Assembly (NCBI GenBank): GCA_021014325.1
Contig: CM037461.1
Coordinates: 645,501 to 709,500 of the forward strand
Origin: Plazaster borealis
Lineage: Eukaryota > Echinodermata > Asteroidea > Forcipulatida > Labidiasteridae
Reading direction: 5' to 3'
Length of the DNA stretch: 64,000 nucleotides
The position numbers were made by a program, and so were the translations under genes. Below, piece by piece: positions 37,809 through 48,479 of the stretch. The notes beneath the pieces were generated by a model, which was given only the letters and a program-made list of their open reading frames with translations, searched no databases and was not told the DNA's origin. Numbering within the stretch: position 1 is the first letter of the stretch; every line of letters starts with the position of its first letter.

Positions 37809-38189
37809 CTGATAAACTTCCACCCGCACCTACAAAAGCAACCATCCAGCCAATCAACCAAGTTGAAGTGATGAACTGTTCCTTTAGGGTTGGTAACATC
37901 ATCCAGGCCTTTTACTAAAACACCATTTGCCATCTTGAACATAAATAAACCTAACACAGCAATCCAACCATAAAAACCACCATCTTGTAAAGTATCAATT
38001 GGAGAGTGCAAAACGCGTTCGAAACAGCCGGGATTCATTTTGGATAAATCCTCATTCTATAAATGGCTTGGATAGCCCTATTTAAAATGCCAGTGCTTTT
38101 TTTAGTTTGTCGTCAAATAAACCAAATTCAACATGACTGCCCGTAGCAGCTGTAATCTGTATACAACTCCATACAACGTTCAGTAACCG

Positions 38190-39030
38190 GTGTGGCGGTT
38201 TCAGCTCTCCGACATGTTCAGTTTTCCGGGTGACCAAATACGGTAACATTACGTCATGCAATGCCTGCGGACAGCAAGCGAAAGTAGTCCATTTTAGTGC
38301 CGTACTGAGTCTTCTGCGTTGCTACTCTCTACGGTAGCTAACTGTCATGGCGGCGTCCACGAATACAACTAGCGGTGAACGCGTGGATCGTATGAGAGAA
38401 TTAGGTTTGAAGACCAAGCAAATTATTCTTTATTTAACCAGTGGTACATATGACGAAGGAGCGTCAGCAAGAAGAGGCTTGTCCGTTGCCAATCGAAAAC
38501 GTATATTATGATCAGACCGTACCACTAAGTACTCAATTCACAATAGACAGGCTAGCTATCCTCACCTAAATATGGGCTCTGCCTAGTGCAGAGATGCCAA
38601 CATTTACGATTTAGGCGTAATGTGTACGATTTATTTTACGATAATACGATCCTCGCCTCGTTCTTTACGATTTTATAAATATCTAGTAATAAAACATTTA
38701 ATGTACGTGTTGTGTCTTGACTCCTATTTATTTTCATAGCGCGTATCACTAAAATGTATTCGGTATCTGACTGTTTGTGCGAATTGTAGCGCATGAAACA
38801 GCGCATACGTAGTAATGTGTCAGTGAAAACAACGCGCCCACGGTAGAAGAGCCTAATTGGGCGTAATAAGTATTAGGTTGGTGTCCTCGTTTTACACATA
38901 GACAATATGTTAGAAGATTGGCAACCAGCTATGTCAGTTGCTAACCAAATCGCCCCATGTATGGTGACGGTGATATCGGGGCGATGAGAAAACAGCGTGT
39001 CGTCGGTCGTGAATAAACAGAGTTGCCTGT
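38190..39030 (+). other. Left-arm-specific segment with a 54-codon reading frame
   Basis: This stretch has no counterpart at 39985-40025 in the right arm. ATG 38347 to TGA 38509-38511 encodes 54 residues with MRELGLKTKQIILYLTSG and ARRGLSVANRKRIL. It looks like a helix-turn-helix-type start exon of the kind seen in integrase- or transposase-like genes. That resemblance is weak and no further exon is seen. Confidence 0.25.
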
Positions 39031-39188
39031 TGTTTACGCATTATGTACCATGAAAAGAACACTGCAGAGTTGAATGAAATCACTGAATTAAATATCAATA
39101 TACTGCCACCAGGGACACGTTGCCACCTACTCCTGGAGCTGAAACAGGGTTACCCCCCCCCCCCCTTCACAGTAAGGATGTAATCCTA

Positions 39189-39721
39189 CACTGTAAAAAA
39201 TTATTGGCAAAAAAGTTCCCAACTTTTTGCCCAACGTTGGTACGATTGTGAACTTGTACATCTATTGGGCAACTCCCAATTATTGGGTAAACCTTTTACC
39301 TAACAGTTTGATCATATATGAAAACCCCAACAGTTGGGTTATTTATATTGCCCATCTTCTGGATCATAACAATTTACCAACAGTTGGAAAAAATAAATTT
39401 ACCCAACTAGCTAAGAGATAGCCTATAGTATCTGAATGATTATAATGATGGCAAGCAATATTAGGCCCATCAAGTTTAGTTAGTTAATGTATTTGCATCG
39501 TAAATAAAACCACCCCTACAGTACCAACTACACTAGTAAATAACCCAACTGTTGGGTTTTTCATAATATGATCAAACTGTTGGGTAAAATTTTTACCCAA
39601 TAATTGGAAATAGGGATTACCCAACGACCGTTTAGAAGTTGCCCAATAGATGTACAAGTTCACTATCGTACCAACTATTGGCAAAAAGTTGGGAAAATTT
39701 TGCCCATTATTTTTTACAGTG
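39189..39721. mobile_element. Fold-back MITE at the axis of the inverted duplication
   Basis: Ends CACTGTAAAAAATTATTGG and the inverse CCCATTATTTTTTACAGTG. The interior is a series of TTGGG/CCCAA motifs that also pair end to end (CAGTTTGATCATAT against ATATGATCAAACTG). Its midpoint, 39455, is the symmetry centre of the two flanking transporter arms. The CACTG end and A-run resemble CACTA-type elements. Relatives are at 26573-26735 and 60180-60425. Confidence 0.7.
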
Positions 39722-40176
39722 TACATCCTTACTGTGAAGGGGGGTAACCCTGTTTCAGCCTAGGAGTAGGTGGCAATGTGCCGCTGGTGGCAGTTGATTT
39801 GGGTTGATAGCCCAAATCACTCAAGTGTAGCCCTCACCTTGAAGTGACCTTCCGATGCATTCTCCCACACACACTGTACGGTGTTGGGTATATTCATATA
39901 ATAATGTTAAGCGACTTGACATTTAATTCAGTGAATTCATCCAACTCTGCAGTGTTCTTTTCATGGTACATAATGCTGATATGAAACCTTTGTAAACTCT
40001 TTATCAACAAGTAGGCCCCTTGGTACCGGTTACTGAACGTTATATGGAGTTGTATACAGATTACAGCTGTGATTTGCTACGGGCAGTCATGTTGAATTTG
40101 GTTTATTTGACGACAAACTAAAAAAAGCACTGGAATTGTAAATAGGCCTACCAAGCCATTTATAGAATGTTCCAAA

Positions 40177-43100
40177 ATGAATCCCAGCTGTTTCGAACGC
40201 GTTTTGCACTCTTCAATTGATAGTTTACGAGATGGTGGTTTTTATGGTTGGATTGCTGTGTTAGGTTTATTTATGTTGAAGATGGCGAATGGTGTTTTAG
40301 TAAAAGGCCTGGGTATGATGTTACCAACCCTACAGGAACAGTTCATCACTTCAACTTGGTTAATTGGCTGGATGGTTGCTTTTGTAGGTGCGGGTGGAAG
40401 CTTATCAGGTAGGCACGATCAGGTTTATTGGGGGTTAAGGCATTCCGCCGAAACCAACTTTGTTTTCGTCGTGATTTTTATTTTGAGGCTTCGCTATTAT
40501 AGCCGAAACAATTTGTGCTTTCATCAAGTTTTGTTATTCGGGGTTTCGACCCTATAGGCGAAACTCCTCAACTTTTTGTCGACATGTTTCTTATTTGTCC
40601 ATACCTAAACCTTGTAGATTGTTTACACAATTGTGCAGATAATCTTATACAGCATTGTCATACCTGAACGAGTGAAACAATCATATTGCAATAGCTTTAA
40701 TGCATTCACAAACATGACGCAACTGTCGTTGGAGGTCTACAGTAAATGCGGTTTGGAATTTTCGTGCGGTTCCTGTGTCTGAACTGTACTATTTCCGAAT
40801 ATAGGACTGATGACGTCTTCATGCGTAAGTTACTCAAAGTGTTTTCTGAACTTAGTGTTGAACCCAGAAACTCTTTGGTTTTTGATTCATTTATAAAGAC
40901 GTTTCGTTCCAACTTCAGATAATTTGTGCAAACGGCTCTTTATAAGTTTGTTTTTTTGCCAGTTCTTTCTCTGGGCCTCAGTGCAAACTTCCTAACATCT
41001 CATCAACTTTACCAGGCGCGGATCCAGGGGGGGGGCGTGGGGGCGCACGCCCCCCCCCCAGTTGCCAGGAAAAAAAAGGGAGAGAAAAAACAATTCAGAA
41101 GTCATACTCATTAGTGCATTGGCAATTTCGCAGTGCAGAAAAATAAAATGCTGTCTGGGGATGGCGCGGTCTTTCATCTGAAAAAAAATCACGCCCCCCC
41201 CCCCGTTTGGAAAATCCTGGATCCGCCCCTGTTTACATGTTTATCATGTTTATAACTTGATTTGACCTAGTGCACATCAGGTATCAAATTACAAGCCATT
41301 TAAGTTTTAAAAATAACAATTTTTGCTAATCGCTGTATTTCAATGAATTTTACATTATTGTGTTTATAATTGGGTATCTGATAGATCTAGACTGGTGAAA
41401 CACTTGAAAAGTTAACGACAAAATTGTATGACATTTACTTCAAGTCGTACTGGTCAGAGTTTGCCTTTGTTTTTCTTTAAAGAAAAATCGTTTCTTGGCC
41501 AAAATCGTTGACATTACAATTACGTCATCATGACACAATCACGCATCACATGACGTCACCTTGATGTCTCGTGACGTCACCTGAAAGGTGCACTTTTAAA
41601 AAGTTTGTGAGAACCCTTGGTTGTTGTGAACCCCGGCCTAAGGAGACAAGGGGAACATATCAAAAGGTAAAACGGGGCCCCTGAAACACCATTTCATTTT
41701 TGAACATTATCACAGGCGGCCTTAATATATATTTTTGTTTACCTTTTCAATTTTTGTTTTACCTGGCCCGATTTTAGTATTTTACGGCTCAATATTAAGG
41801 TCAACTCTGAATAATGTTAATACTGTGATAAATGAAGTGGCTTATCAGGGGCTCCGAATCAGTTCAAATATTTCGAGGTAATGAGTTAATTGTAGCAATT
41901 CAACAGATCGAAATAATCTATTTCGATTCCTCATCAGGAAATTGAACCTTAAGATAGAGATGGCGCAAATGTAACGATGTCATGATGACGTCATCAGGTG
42001 TCACATTACAATAAGTCAAACTTTAATATTTGGAGAAAAAACCCAGAACAACACATTAGAATTTTACACCTATACACCATCGTAAAGTTCCTTATACACT
42101 AAACAAACGTTACACAAATCTGAACCCAATTTTACCCCGTTAGAACCCAAAGTTTAAACGATAAAAATATATCTAAAAAACTACATTTCAGCTCTACAGT
42201 CAACATGAACCGGAATTTGGACGTGGTTACTTTGTACGAAATGAAAAGTGTATTCAAAAACTAAACGTGTCAAGGAAACTTTACCAAATAGTCATAGCAA
42301 TTGATATCAGTGGAATCTTAACCCTGCGTGACATCATCAAAAACAAATCACACGGTGAGGCCATCGGTCAGTAGGCTACAGTCTGTTTGTATTTTTCGTG
42401 TAATTAATTTTTGTGGAGAACCCAATCAATTTCAAATGGCCCAAACCATAAGATGTGGACCGTACTCAATTCATCCAAATAAAAAAACAGGCCACTGCTT
42501 AAAGCCATTGTACAAGTATACAGAAAAACCCATCTGGAAACCATATGGTTCATTTCACCAAGTAGTGGCTATTGACCCCAAGGTCAAGCAACTGCTGTGC
42601 AATTCATATGGGAATTCCGGGAGAGCTGGTCATTGATGGATTTTGTGTGTGTGAAAAAGACCCCGGATTGTAACAAGACATTACCATGCTATTTGGCTAA
42701 GTGTAGATGGGGAATGCTGATTTTTTTAGATTAAAATAAATAAAAATGGCGAAGATGACGTCATCCATGGTTTGTGTTGTCACTCAATTTCTAGTTTTCA
42801 TTTATTGTCTTACCCATCTTCGTTCAGTTTAGTCTGGTCGTTTTAAAAACATTTTGCATGCTACAGTACAGTGGCGAATCTATGCCCAAACCACTTGCGG
42901 AATGCCTCACTGTGTTATAGCCTGCCCGATATGGGGCAGAGGGTGTCCCCCCAATGTTCCCATACCATAACGGAACATAGTACGCACGGAGCGATCAAAA
43001 AATAAACATTCACTACACTGTGCGTGCGACGGGGAGAGCGCGCGCGATGTATGTCATTTACGGGCTGTACCACTTCGACACGGGGGTGGAGTACAATAAT

Positions 43101-46100
43101 CATAAGAATGGGCGTTGCGTATTACTGTGATACTCGAAGTTTCACGCAGTCATTGTGGTTTAAGAGAATAAAATGTGAGATAAAGCTTATATAATTAGCT
43201 ATCAGATCCAACTTTTGCAATGACTGCATTAAACAGTATTTTCCTGTATAGACACCCCCACTCTCCCAAAATGAGCTGTCCTTGTACTAAGTCAATGGCC
43301 ATATGTTTACGTTAACGTGCACTCGCACACACAACACGGAAAGGGTTATGCTGCAAAACTATGGACAGCGTATGTTCCGTTCTAGGGCAACAGGTTACAG
43401 TTAACCAATCATCAAAATTGTTACATGAATGAACATATAAACTGTTCAGCTTCAAGAAGCCGTTTGATCCAGGCAACTGCGCGGCGCAGTTCACGAGTTA
43501 TGGCAGGTTATGTAAAACGAGTAGAGGCAATTTCGATAGTTTTTCACTCCCCGCCATAGGCGCGAGAAAGAAAGTCAATTTGTTTAAATAAAAAGGGCAA
43601 TAAGTTCCCTATTATATAGAACTGAACAACGTACATGAATTGAAAAAGAGTAAGTTCCTCTTCAAAATACTGAGTGATCCATAAAATTCGCTTGTTGCAA
43701 TCTCGAGTTATTATGAATTTTGTAAGAAATTATGCATTTTAAAAGTATATTTTGTGCGTATTCGGGGCCGGATATAAAACGCTCAATGCAAATGAGCGCT
43801 ATGTTCCGTATAACACACTATTTTCCTCTTGTATAGAACCCCCCCCCCCTAAAATCCTCAAAAGAATTCCTGAGATTCCAAGCACACAATGAAGACACAA
43901 TAGGGTGGGGGGTACACATAATTTACCATACACAAATTTAAATTTCCTCCACGTCGGGCCAAAATAAACATAAATCATTTGAATCAGAAATCATTGCAAG
44001 ATAGGCGGATAAGGTCCCACCGCAAGCTACAACGTTTTGCTTTAAATAGCTTGTTAGGTTATAACATGACGGGTGTTCTGGAGTTCTCAATTCTTTCCGG
44101 TCGGTGAAATCTTCATTTATTTTTGTCTTTACGTTTTTCCTAATACACTTTACTTCCGTAGTGCTGTTCTGTCTTCGACATTTTGTTGTCCAGGTTTTGA
44201 CAACTTTGCAGACTAACCATGTGTTAATCTGCACTTGCCCAGATTAACCTACCGTAAATTGACCCACTATTTCTGCTGACAAATATATGTCTCCAATGAG
44301 AATGTTTTTTCTTTTCCTTTAACAATTTTTTTCTTTCTTAATAGGCATCCTAGCAACGCCACTAAAAGAAAGATTTGGCGCCAGGACAGTGTTGACAGTG
44401 AGTGGATTAGTTGCAGGTGTATCCATGATAACTGCGTCATTCCTATCCAGTTTATACGTCATTACCATCGTCCTTACACTGTCAACAGGTAATAACGACA
44501 GCGTGTTTATTACTTATACAGAACAAGATTTTAACTAGCACTGTTTGGGGGAAACTCAAATACGAATACAAACAAACCAACACTGGCACAAAACAAGAAA
44601 ATTGGTGTGAAGTACCGCCTAACGTTTTTTTACGCAGTATTTTGTCCGACACGGACCACAGTTTGTCGGCCTTGATGGAAAGAGACTTGATGGTTGGTCG
44701 ACAGAAATGTTTGTTTTAACGGCTCCAGCTCCTGTTAATCGGACTAATGTCAGACATACAGTCCAAACTGTCCCATCATCTGGTCTAATTAACATTAAAT
44801 CTCAAAATAAGTGGCTTTTTAAAATTATATTTTTTCCTTAAAGGCAAAGTATACCTATTGTTTTTGGAATCGTTCGATTGTTTGATTTTGTGTATGTTGA
44901 TATATACAATAAAACTTAATTGTGAACATTTCATTTCAAAAGGTGGTAGCGTTTTTTAGGATGTTACCAACAAGTTTGAGCAGTTATGTCCACGCAGGAA
45001 GAATAATCCGTAATGGAATACACATCTGAGAAACGTTTCATGCATAAAACGTTTCGAAGATTGACTCTTTTGGAATCCCACGTTCCTTAGAAGGCAATCG
45101 TTTCTCAATTTAATGTTATACATTATTAACAGCTGCAGTGCTTCTTACCAAGTCAGTTTTTATGATCAATATTTTTTGGAGTGACTACCAAAGTTATACC
45201 CTCCTTTTAATGGAATGTTCCTGTTTGATTTATGTGTATGGTGAAGTGGTGGATTGACTGTTTTTTCTATGTTTTTATTATTTGCTCATGGCTTCAAATC
45301 ATTGTGTGTTTGACTATTCAGGACCAGCTATTGGCATTTCATTAGTGATAACAAAGCATCTGATCGGAAGCTTTTTTAGTAAATCCATCACAATGGCTTA
45401 CGGCGTAGCGGACCTTGGCAACTCATCAGTCTTTATGGCCGCTGTGCCAATGATACAGCTTTTCCGAGATATTTACGGCTGGAGGGGAACAATGCCACTA
45501 CTTGGAGGATTATTCTTACATCTTGCTGTCTGTGGAGCTCTGATAAAGCCACCTGCTGCTAGTGGGAGTCAAAATGGTTATGAGGCAGCTCACACGGACG
45601 AGGAGCAAGAGACCAGGGACGATGAAGTGGCACCAGGCAACCGCTTTGGCTGTTCTTGTTTTACCACAGTCACCTCATTTGCTAGAGATACATTCCGGCT
45701 TGGTTTATTCACATCCATATCCTTCTGGCTTGTTATATTTATAGTCATCGTTTGGAGAATGACATATTCTGCTTGGATAATATACTATGTTCAGTACGCA
45801 ACTGTGTATAAAGAATTCACACTGGAAGACGCATCACATTTCATCGTCGCTTTTGGAATCGGGAGAGCAGTAGCTTGCGTTGTGATTGGTCCATTGGTTC
45901 AAACTGTTCAGGTTGTCAGCACGTACACGTGGCTTGCTGTAGCTCTACTAACAGTTTCCATTTATTATGCTGTCGATCCGTGGTTGGTGTCTCATTGGCC
46001 AATTATTGCGAGTAATTTCATGTTTGGAAATGCTCTGGCAATGTCTTCAATACTCATAGATGTTGTCATTAAGGAGGTATACGGTAAAGAACAGATGGGC

Positions 46101-46879
46101 CATGTAATGGGATGGACGGGATGTTTGTCTGGTGCTACAATGCTCCTTCTTTTATATTTTCCAGGTGAGCTCATTAGAGTAGGATCAGCAGTGTTAACAC
46201 TAGACTGGTCCCGTCTTTATCCTCAAGAATAAAGACAGGCACTGGTATAAAACCCAATGATTTCCATTGGATGGATTGGTGTAGTGTGTGTGTACACGTG
46301 TGTGTGACTACGAATCTCTGCCGTGTGAATGGGTGGGAGGTCAAATAGGCTCAAGGCCGCTATCTGGCGTTATTCAAAGCCTCGAAGTGTAACGTGTTTG
46401 ACGTCAGATGTTCGGGCTAGTGTTACTGAAGCCCAGACAACTGACGTCATACTTCGAGTCTCATGTAAAACGCCAGAGTTACATTTGACCTTTAAATTAG
46501 AGCGTTGTAACGCCGTAAAATCATGGCGTTATAACGCCGTAATGGGGCGTCATGACGCCGTAAAATTGGAGTGTTATTACGCAGTTATCACGTCAGAAAA
46601 AGCCGTACTGAAATAGTGTTTTGTGTTTGGCGGTAATCATTAGTTATGTGTCATTAAATGTGACTCTTTTTTTTCGCTGCTAACTTTTTTAAATTTTGAT
46701 TAATATTATAAGAATTTTATAATTGTTACGCTTTTTTGTTTTGCCCACCAGGATTGATTTATGACACCATTGGAGACTACACCGTGGCTTTCAGTCTAAT
46801 GGCTGGTGTACAATCACTGACTGTTGCTGCTGTACTGTGGTTATACTGGAGGCAGAAATGCACTGAAAGTTTGTGGTGA
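40177..46879 (+). CDS. SLC16 monocarboxylate-transporter-like gene, four exons
   Basis: Exons 40177-40408, 44345-44488, 45322-46164 and 46752-46879; all three introns are phase 1 with GT/AG borders. The spliced frame is 448 codons plus stop, the normal size for a 12-helix SLC16 carrier. Exon 1 holds the family signature (DGGFYGWIAVLGLF) and helix 1. Exon 2 has TPLKERFGARTV. Exon 3 has ITKHLIGSFF, the YGWRG motif, an acidic central loop (HTDEEQETRDDE) and helices 7-11. Exon 4 has GLIYDTIGDYTVAF and the last helix. Family members move lactate, pyruvate or related small acids across the plasma membrane; substrate cannot be told here. The final codons come from the gypsy LTR: the ancestral end SSQ-stop is replaced by LW-stop (TGA 46877-46879), so the polyA region is lost to the transposon. 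The other arm is a pseudogene, so this is the only open copy in the window. Confidence 0.88.
41013..41231. mobile_element. MITE with CAGGSGCGGATCCAGG ends, 5-bp target duplication
   Basis: 219 bp. Ends CAGGCGCGGATCCAGG and the inverse CCTGGATCCGCCCCTG. It is flanked by TTTAC on both sides (41008-41012, 41232-41236). The other arm (near 37150) has the unoccupied sequence with one TTTAC. It contains runs of G, C and A and no coding capacity. Lies in intron 1 of the open transporter gene. Confidence 0.85.
42971..43808. mobile_element. 838-bp inverted-repeat element in intron 1
   Basis: Begins CGGAACATAG and ends CTATGTTCCG, between CATAA and TATAA (probable 5-bp target duplication with one change). 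The left arm reads straight through (CATACTATAACACAC). GC-rich interior without a long open frame, so non-autonomous. Confidence 0.65.
46165..46751. other. Intron 3 of the open transporter gene
   Basis: Contains the hairpin repeat at 46200-46245 and several CGTNATAACGCCGT-type short inverted motifs. It is shorter than the equivalent intron in the left arm (1.9 kb). Confidence 0.6.
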
Positions 46880-47530
46880 CACGAACATTTGTGTGTTTTT
46901 AATTTTTGTATCACTTGGCATGCCATACCCAACGGTGTGTCAGAGGTCACCGGTTGGTTACAACACTGCAAGTACCAGCGACACTGTATATACATGTACA
47001 TACATATACATAGTTTGTTTTCATGTCGGGCCATGTGAGTAGCAAGGCAGGCTTTTTTGGATATAGTTTTTTCTACTGTTTCGTCACGTTCGACGGCTCC
47101 TCTTCGGATTTACATCAAGGTTCTTTTCATCAGGAGTTTGTTTCCTGAGTACCCACACCTGTAGAACAGCGAATATTCTACTGTTAGTTGTGCCACCTTT
47201 GGAGAGGTATTGTTCATCACCTAACGTTTTATTAACACTTCAAGATCAAGTGGAACTTTTGTTTTCTTCACGCTCCGCCATCTACATTTACATTGTAACT
47301 TCACGCGAACGTCACGTGAGGTAACTTCTGCTTGGAACAGAACTTCATCGTTGTATTGTTAGTGATTTCGTCTATGTATTTCGTCTATGTGTGTTTGTAA
47401 CTTTGTGGACATTACTACTACATCAAGCGAATTACTTCGCCTGGTAGGATCTTCGGACTGCCGTGACTTGTTGAATGAACACAGCAGTAGCAGCGTGGGT
47501 AAGTGACATAATATTTCCATAATCCCCACA
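46872..47530 (+). repeat. 5' LTR (659 bp)
   Basis: TG...CA bounded. Nearly identical to the 3' LTR except for one internal block near 47205-47262, where the two sequences differ outright instead of by scattered changes. A perfect donor-like GTAAGTGACATA lies about 25 bp before the end. Confidence 0.92.
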
Positions 47531-47552
47531 TTTGGTGACCCCGACGTTAGCT

Positions 47553-48479
47553 ATGGCAACAAAAGACGAATCTAAGCCAGGCCAGTCCAAGGATTCAAGC
47601 CATCCTACGCCCTTGTCCGGAGTGACTTTGAAATTGCCTCCATTTTGGCCAAACGATCCGGCCCTCTGGTTTGCACAGGTAGAGGCTCAATTCCTCACTC
47701 GAAACATCACAGTACAACGCACCAAGTTTGCTTATGTCATCGCCTCATTACAACCAGAGTATGCTTCTGAGGTGCGCGACATACTCATCGCCCCACCTGA
47801 GCAGGATGCATACGATTGCCTAAAGACCGCCCTAATCCGGCGTACCACTGCTTCTGAACAGAAAAGACTCCACCAACTTTTGATCTCAGAGGAGCTTGGT
47901 GATCGCAAACCCACACAGTTACTGAGGCGGATGCGACAACTCCTCGGTGACAACACATTGGAAGACAACATACTCAAACAGCTATTCGTGCAACGCTTGC
48001 CAACGAATGTACAACTGATCCTTGCCTCAACACAACAAACCGTCTCCATCGAACAACTTGCTGAGCTGGCCGACAAGATCGTTGAGGTGGCAGTATCACC
48101 CGTCGTTGGATCTACCTCGATAATTGCTCCTCAGGCCGCTGCAGTTGCACCTCCGGTTGTACCACCATCCCAGTCCTCTGACATACAGCAACTTCAAGCC
48201 CAAGTCCAACAGCTCAGTCTTCAAGTACAGCAGATGTCGTCACGCATGGTCTGTGCAACATCCAGTCGCTCTGGCAATCGCGAGAGTCGCAACCACAATC
48301 GCACTAACAACCGTAGCAGTAGCCGTGGACGCCGGGATAGGTCTCCAAGTTCTAACCCCGATTCTTCCAGTGAATGTTGGTATCATTGGCGCTATGGCGA
48401 CGACGCTCACAAATGCAAAGACCCCTGCACATACAACAGCAAAAGAAAGTTGCAGGGAAACGACCAAGCCAGCGGCTAG
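47553..48479 (+). CDS. gag: Retrotransposon Gag
   Basis: 308 codons from ATG 47553, chosen because the open frame upstream of it runs into the primer-binding site. The N-terminal half has the capsid-like pattern of this gag group: [20 protein letters not shown], then [39 protein letters not shown] and [12 protein letters not shown] Gln-rich segment follows (residues about 205-235), then an Arg/Ser/Asn-rich basic segment. At the end [18 protein letters not shown] forms a variant zinc motif (C, H, C, C). The frame overlaps pol by 106 bp in the -1 relation. Confidence 0.92.
   Translation: MATKDESKPGQSKDSSHPTPLSGVTLKLPPFWPNDPALWFAQVEAQFLTRNITVQRTKFAYVIASLQPEYASEVRDILIAPPEQDAYDCLKTALIRRTTASEQKRLHQLLISEELGDRKPTQLLRRMRQLLGDNTLEDNILKQLFVQRLPTNVQLILASTQQTVSIEQLAELADKIVEVAVSPVVGSTSIIAPQAAAVAPPVVPPSQSSDIQQLQAQVQQLSLQVQQMSSRMVCATSSRSGNRESRNHNRTNNRSSSRGRRDRSPSSNPDSSSECWYHWRYGDDAHKCKDPCTYNSKRKLQGNDQASG

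Larger units (their letters stand above)
27894..38038 (-). pseudogene. Left-arm SLC16 (monocarboxylate transporter) pseudogene
   Basis: Minus-strand exons, 5' to 3': exon 1 38038-37809; exon 2B 34578-34435; exon 3B 33591-32752; exon 2A 31742-31599; exon 3A 30755-29915; last exon 28024-27894. The product matches the open right-arm gene (DGGFYGWIAVLGLF, ILATPLKERFGARTV, AIGISLVITKHLIGSFFSKS, YGWRGTM, then GLIYDT). Exon 1 lacks 2 bp in the GGTATGATG segment. Exon 3A lacks 2 bp and exon 3B lacks 4 bp near the codons after MSSIL, and 3B also has one extra base near WLA. Exons 2 and 3 are duplicated in tandem. The last exon is intact, ends ESSSQ-type with TAA, and shows the ancestral, uninterrupted 3' end. 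The gene cannot make a full transporter. Confidence 0.85.

Noticed and set aside
48240..48467. Minus-strand frames opposite gag and pol
   Set aside because: Antisense shadows of coding sequence.
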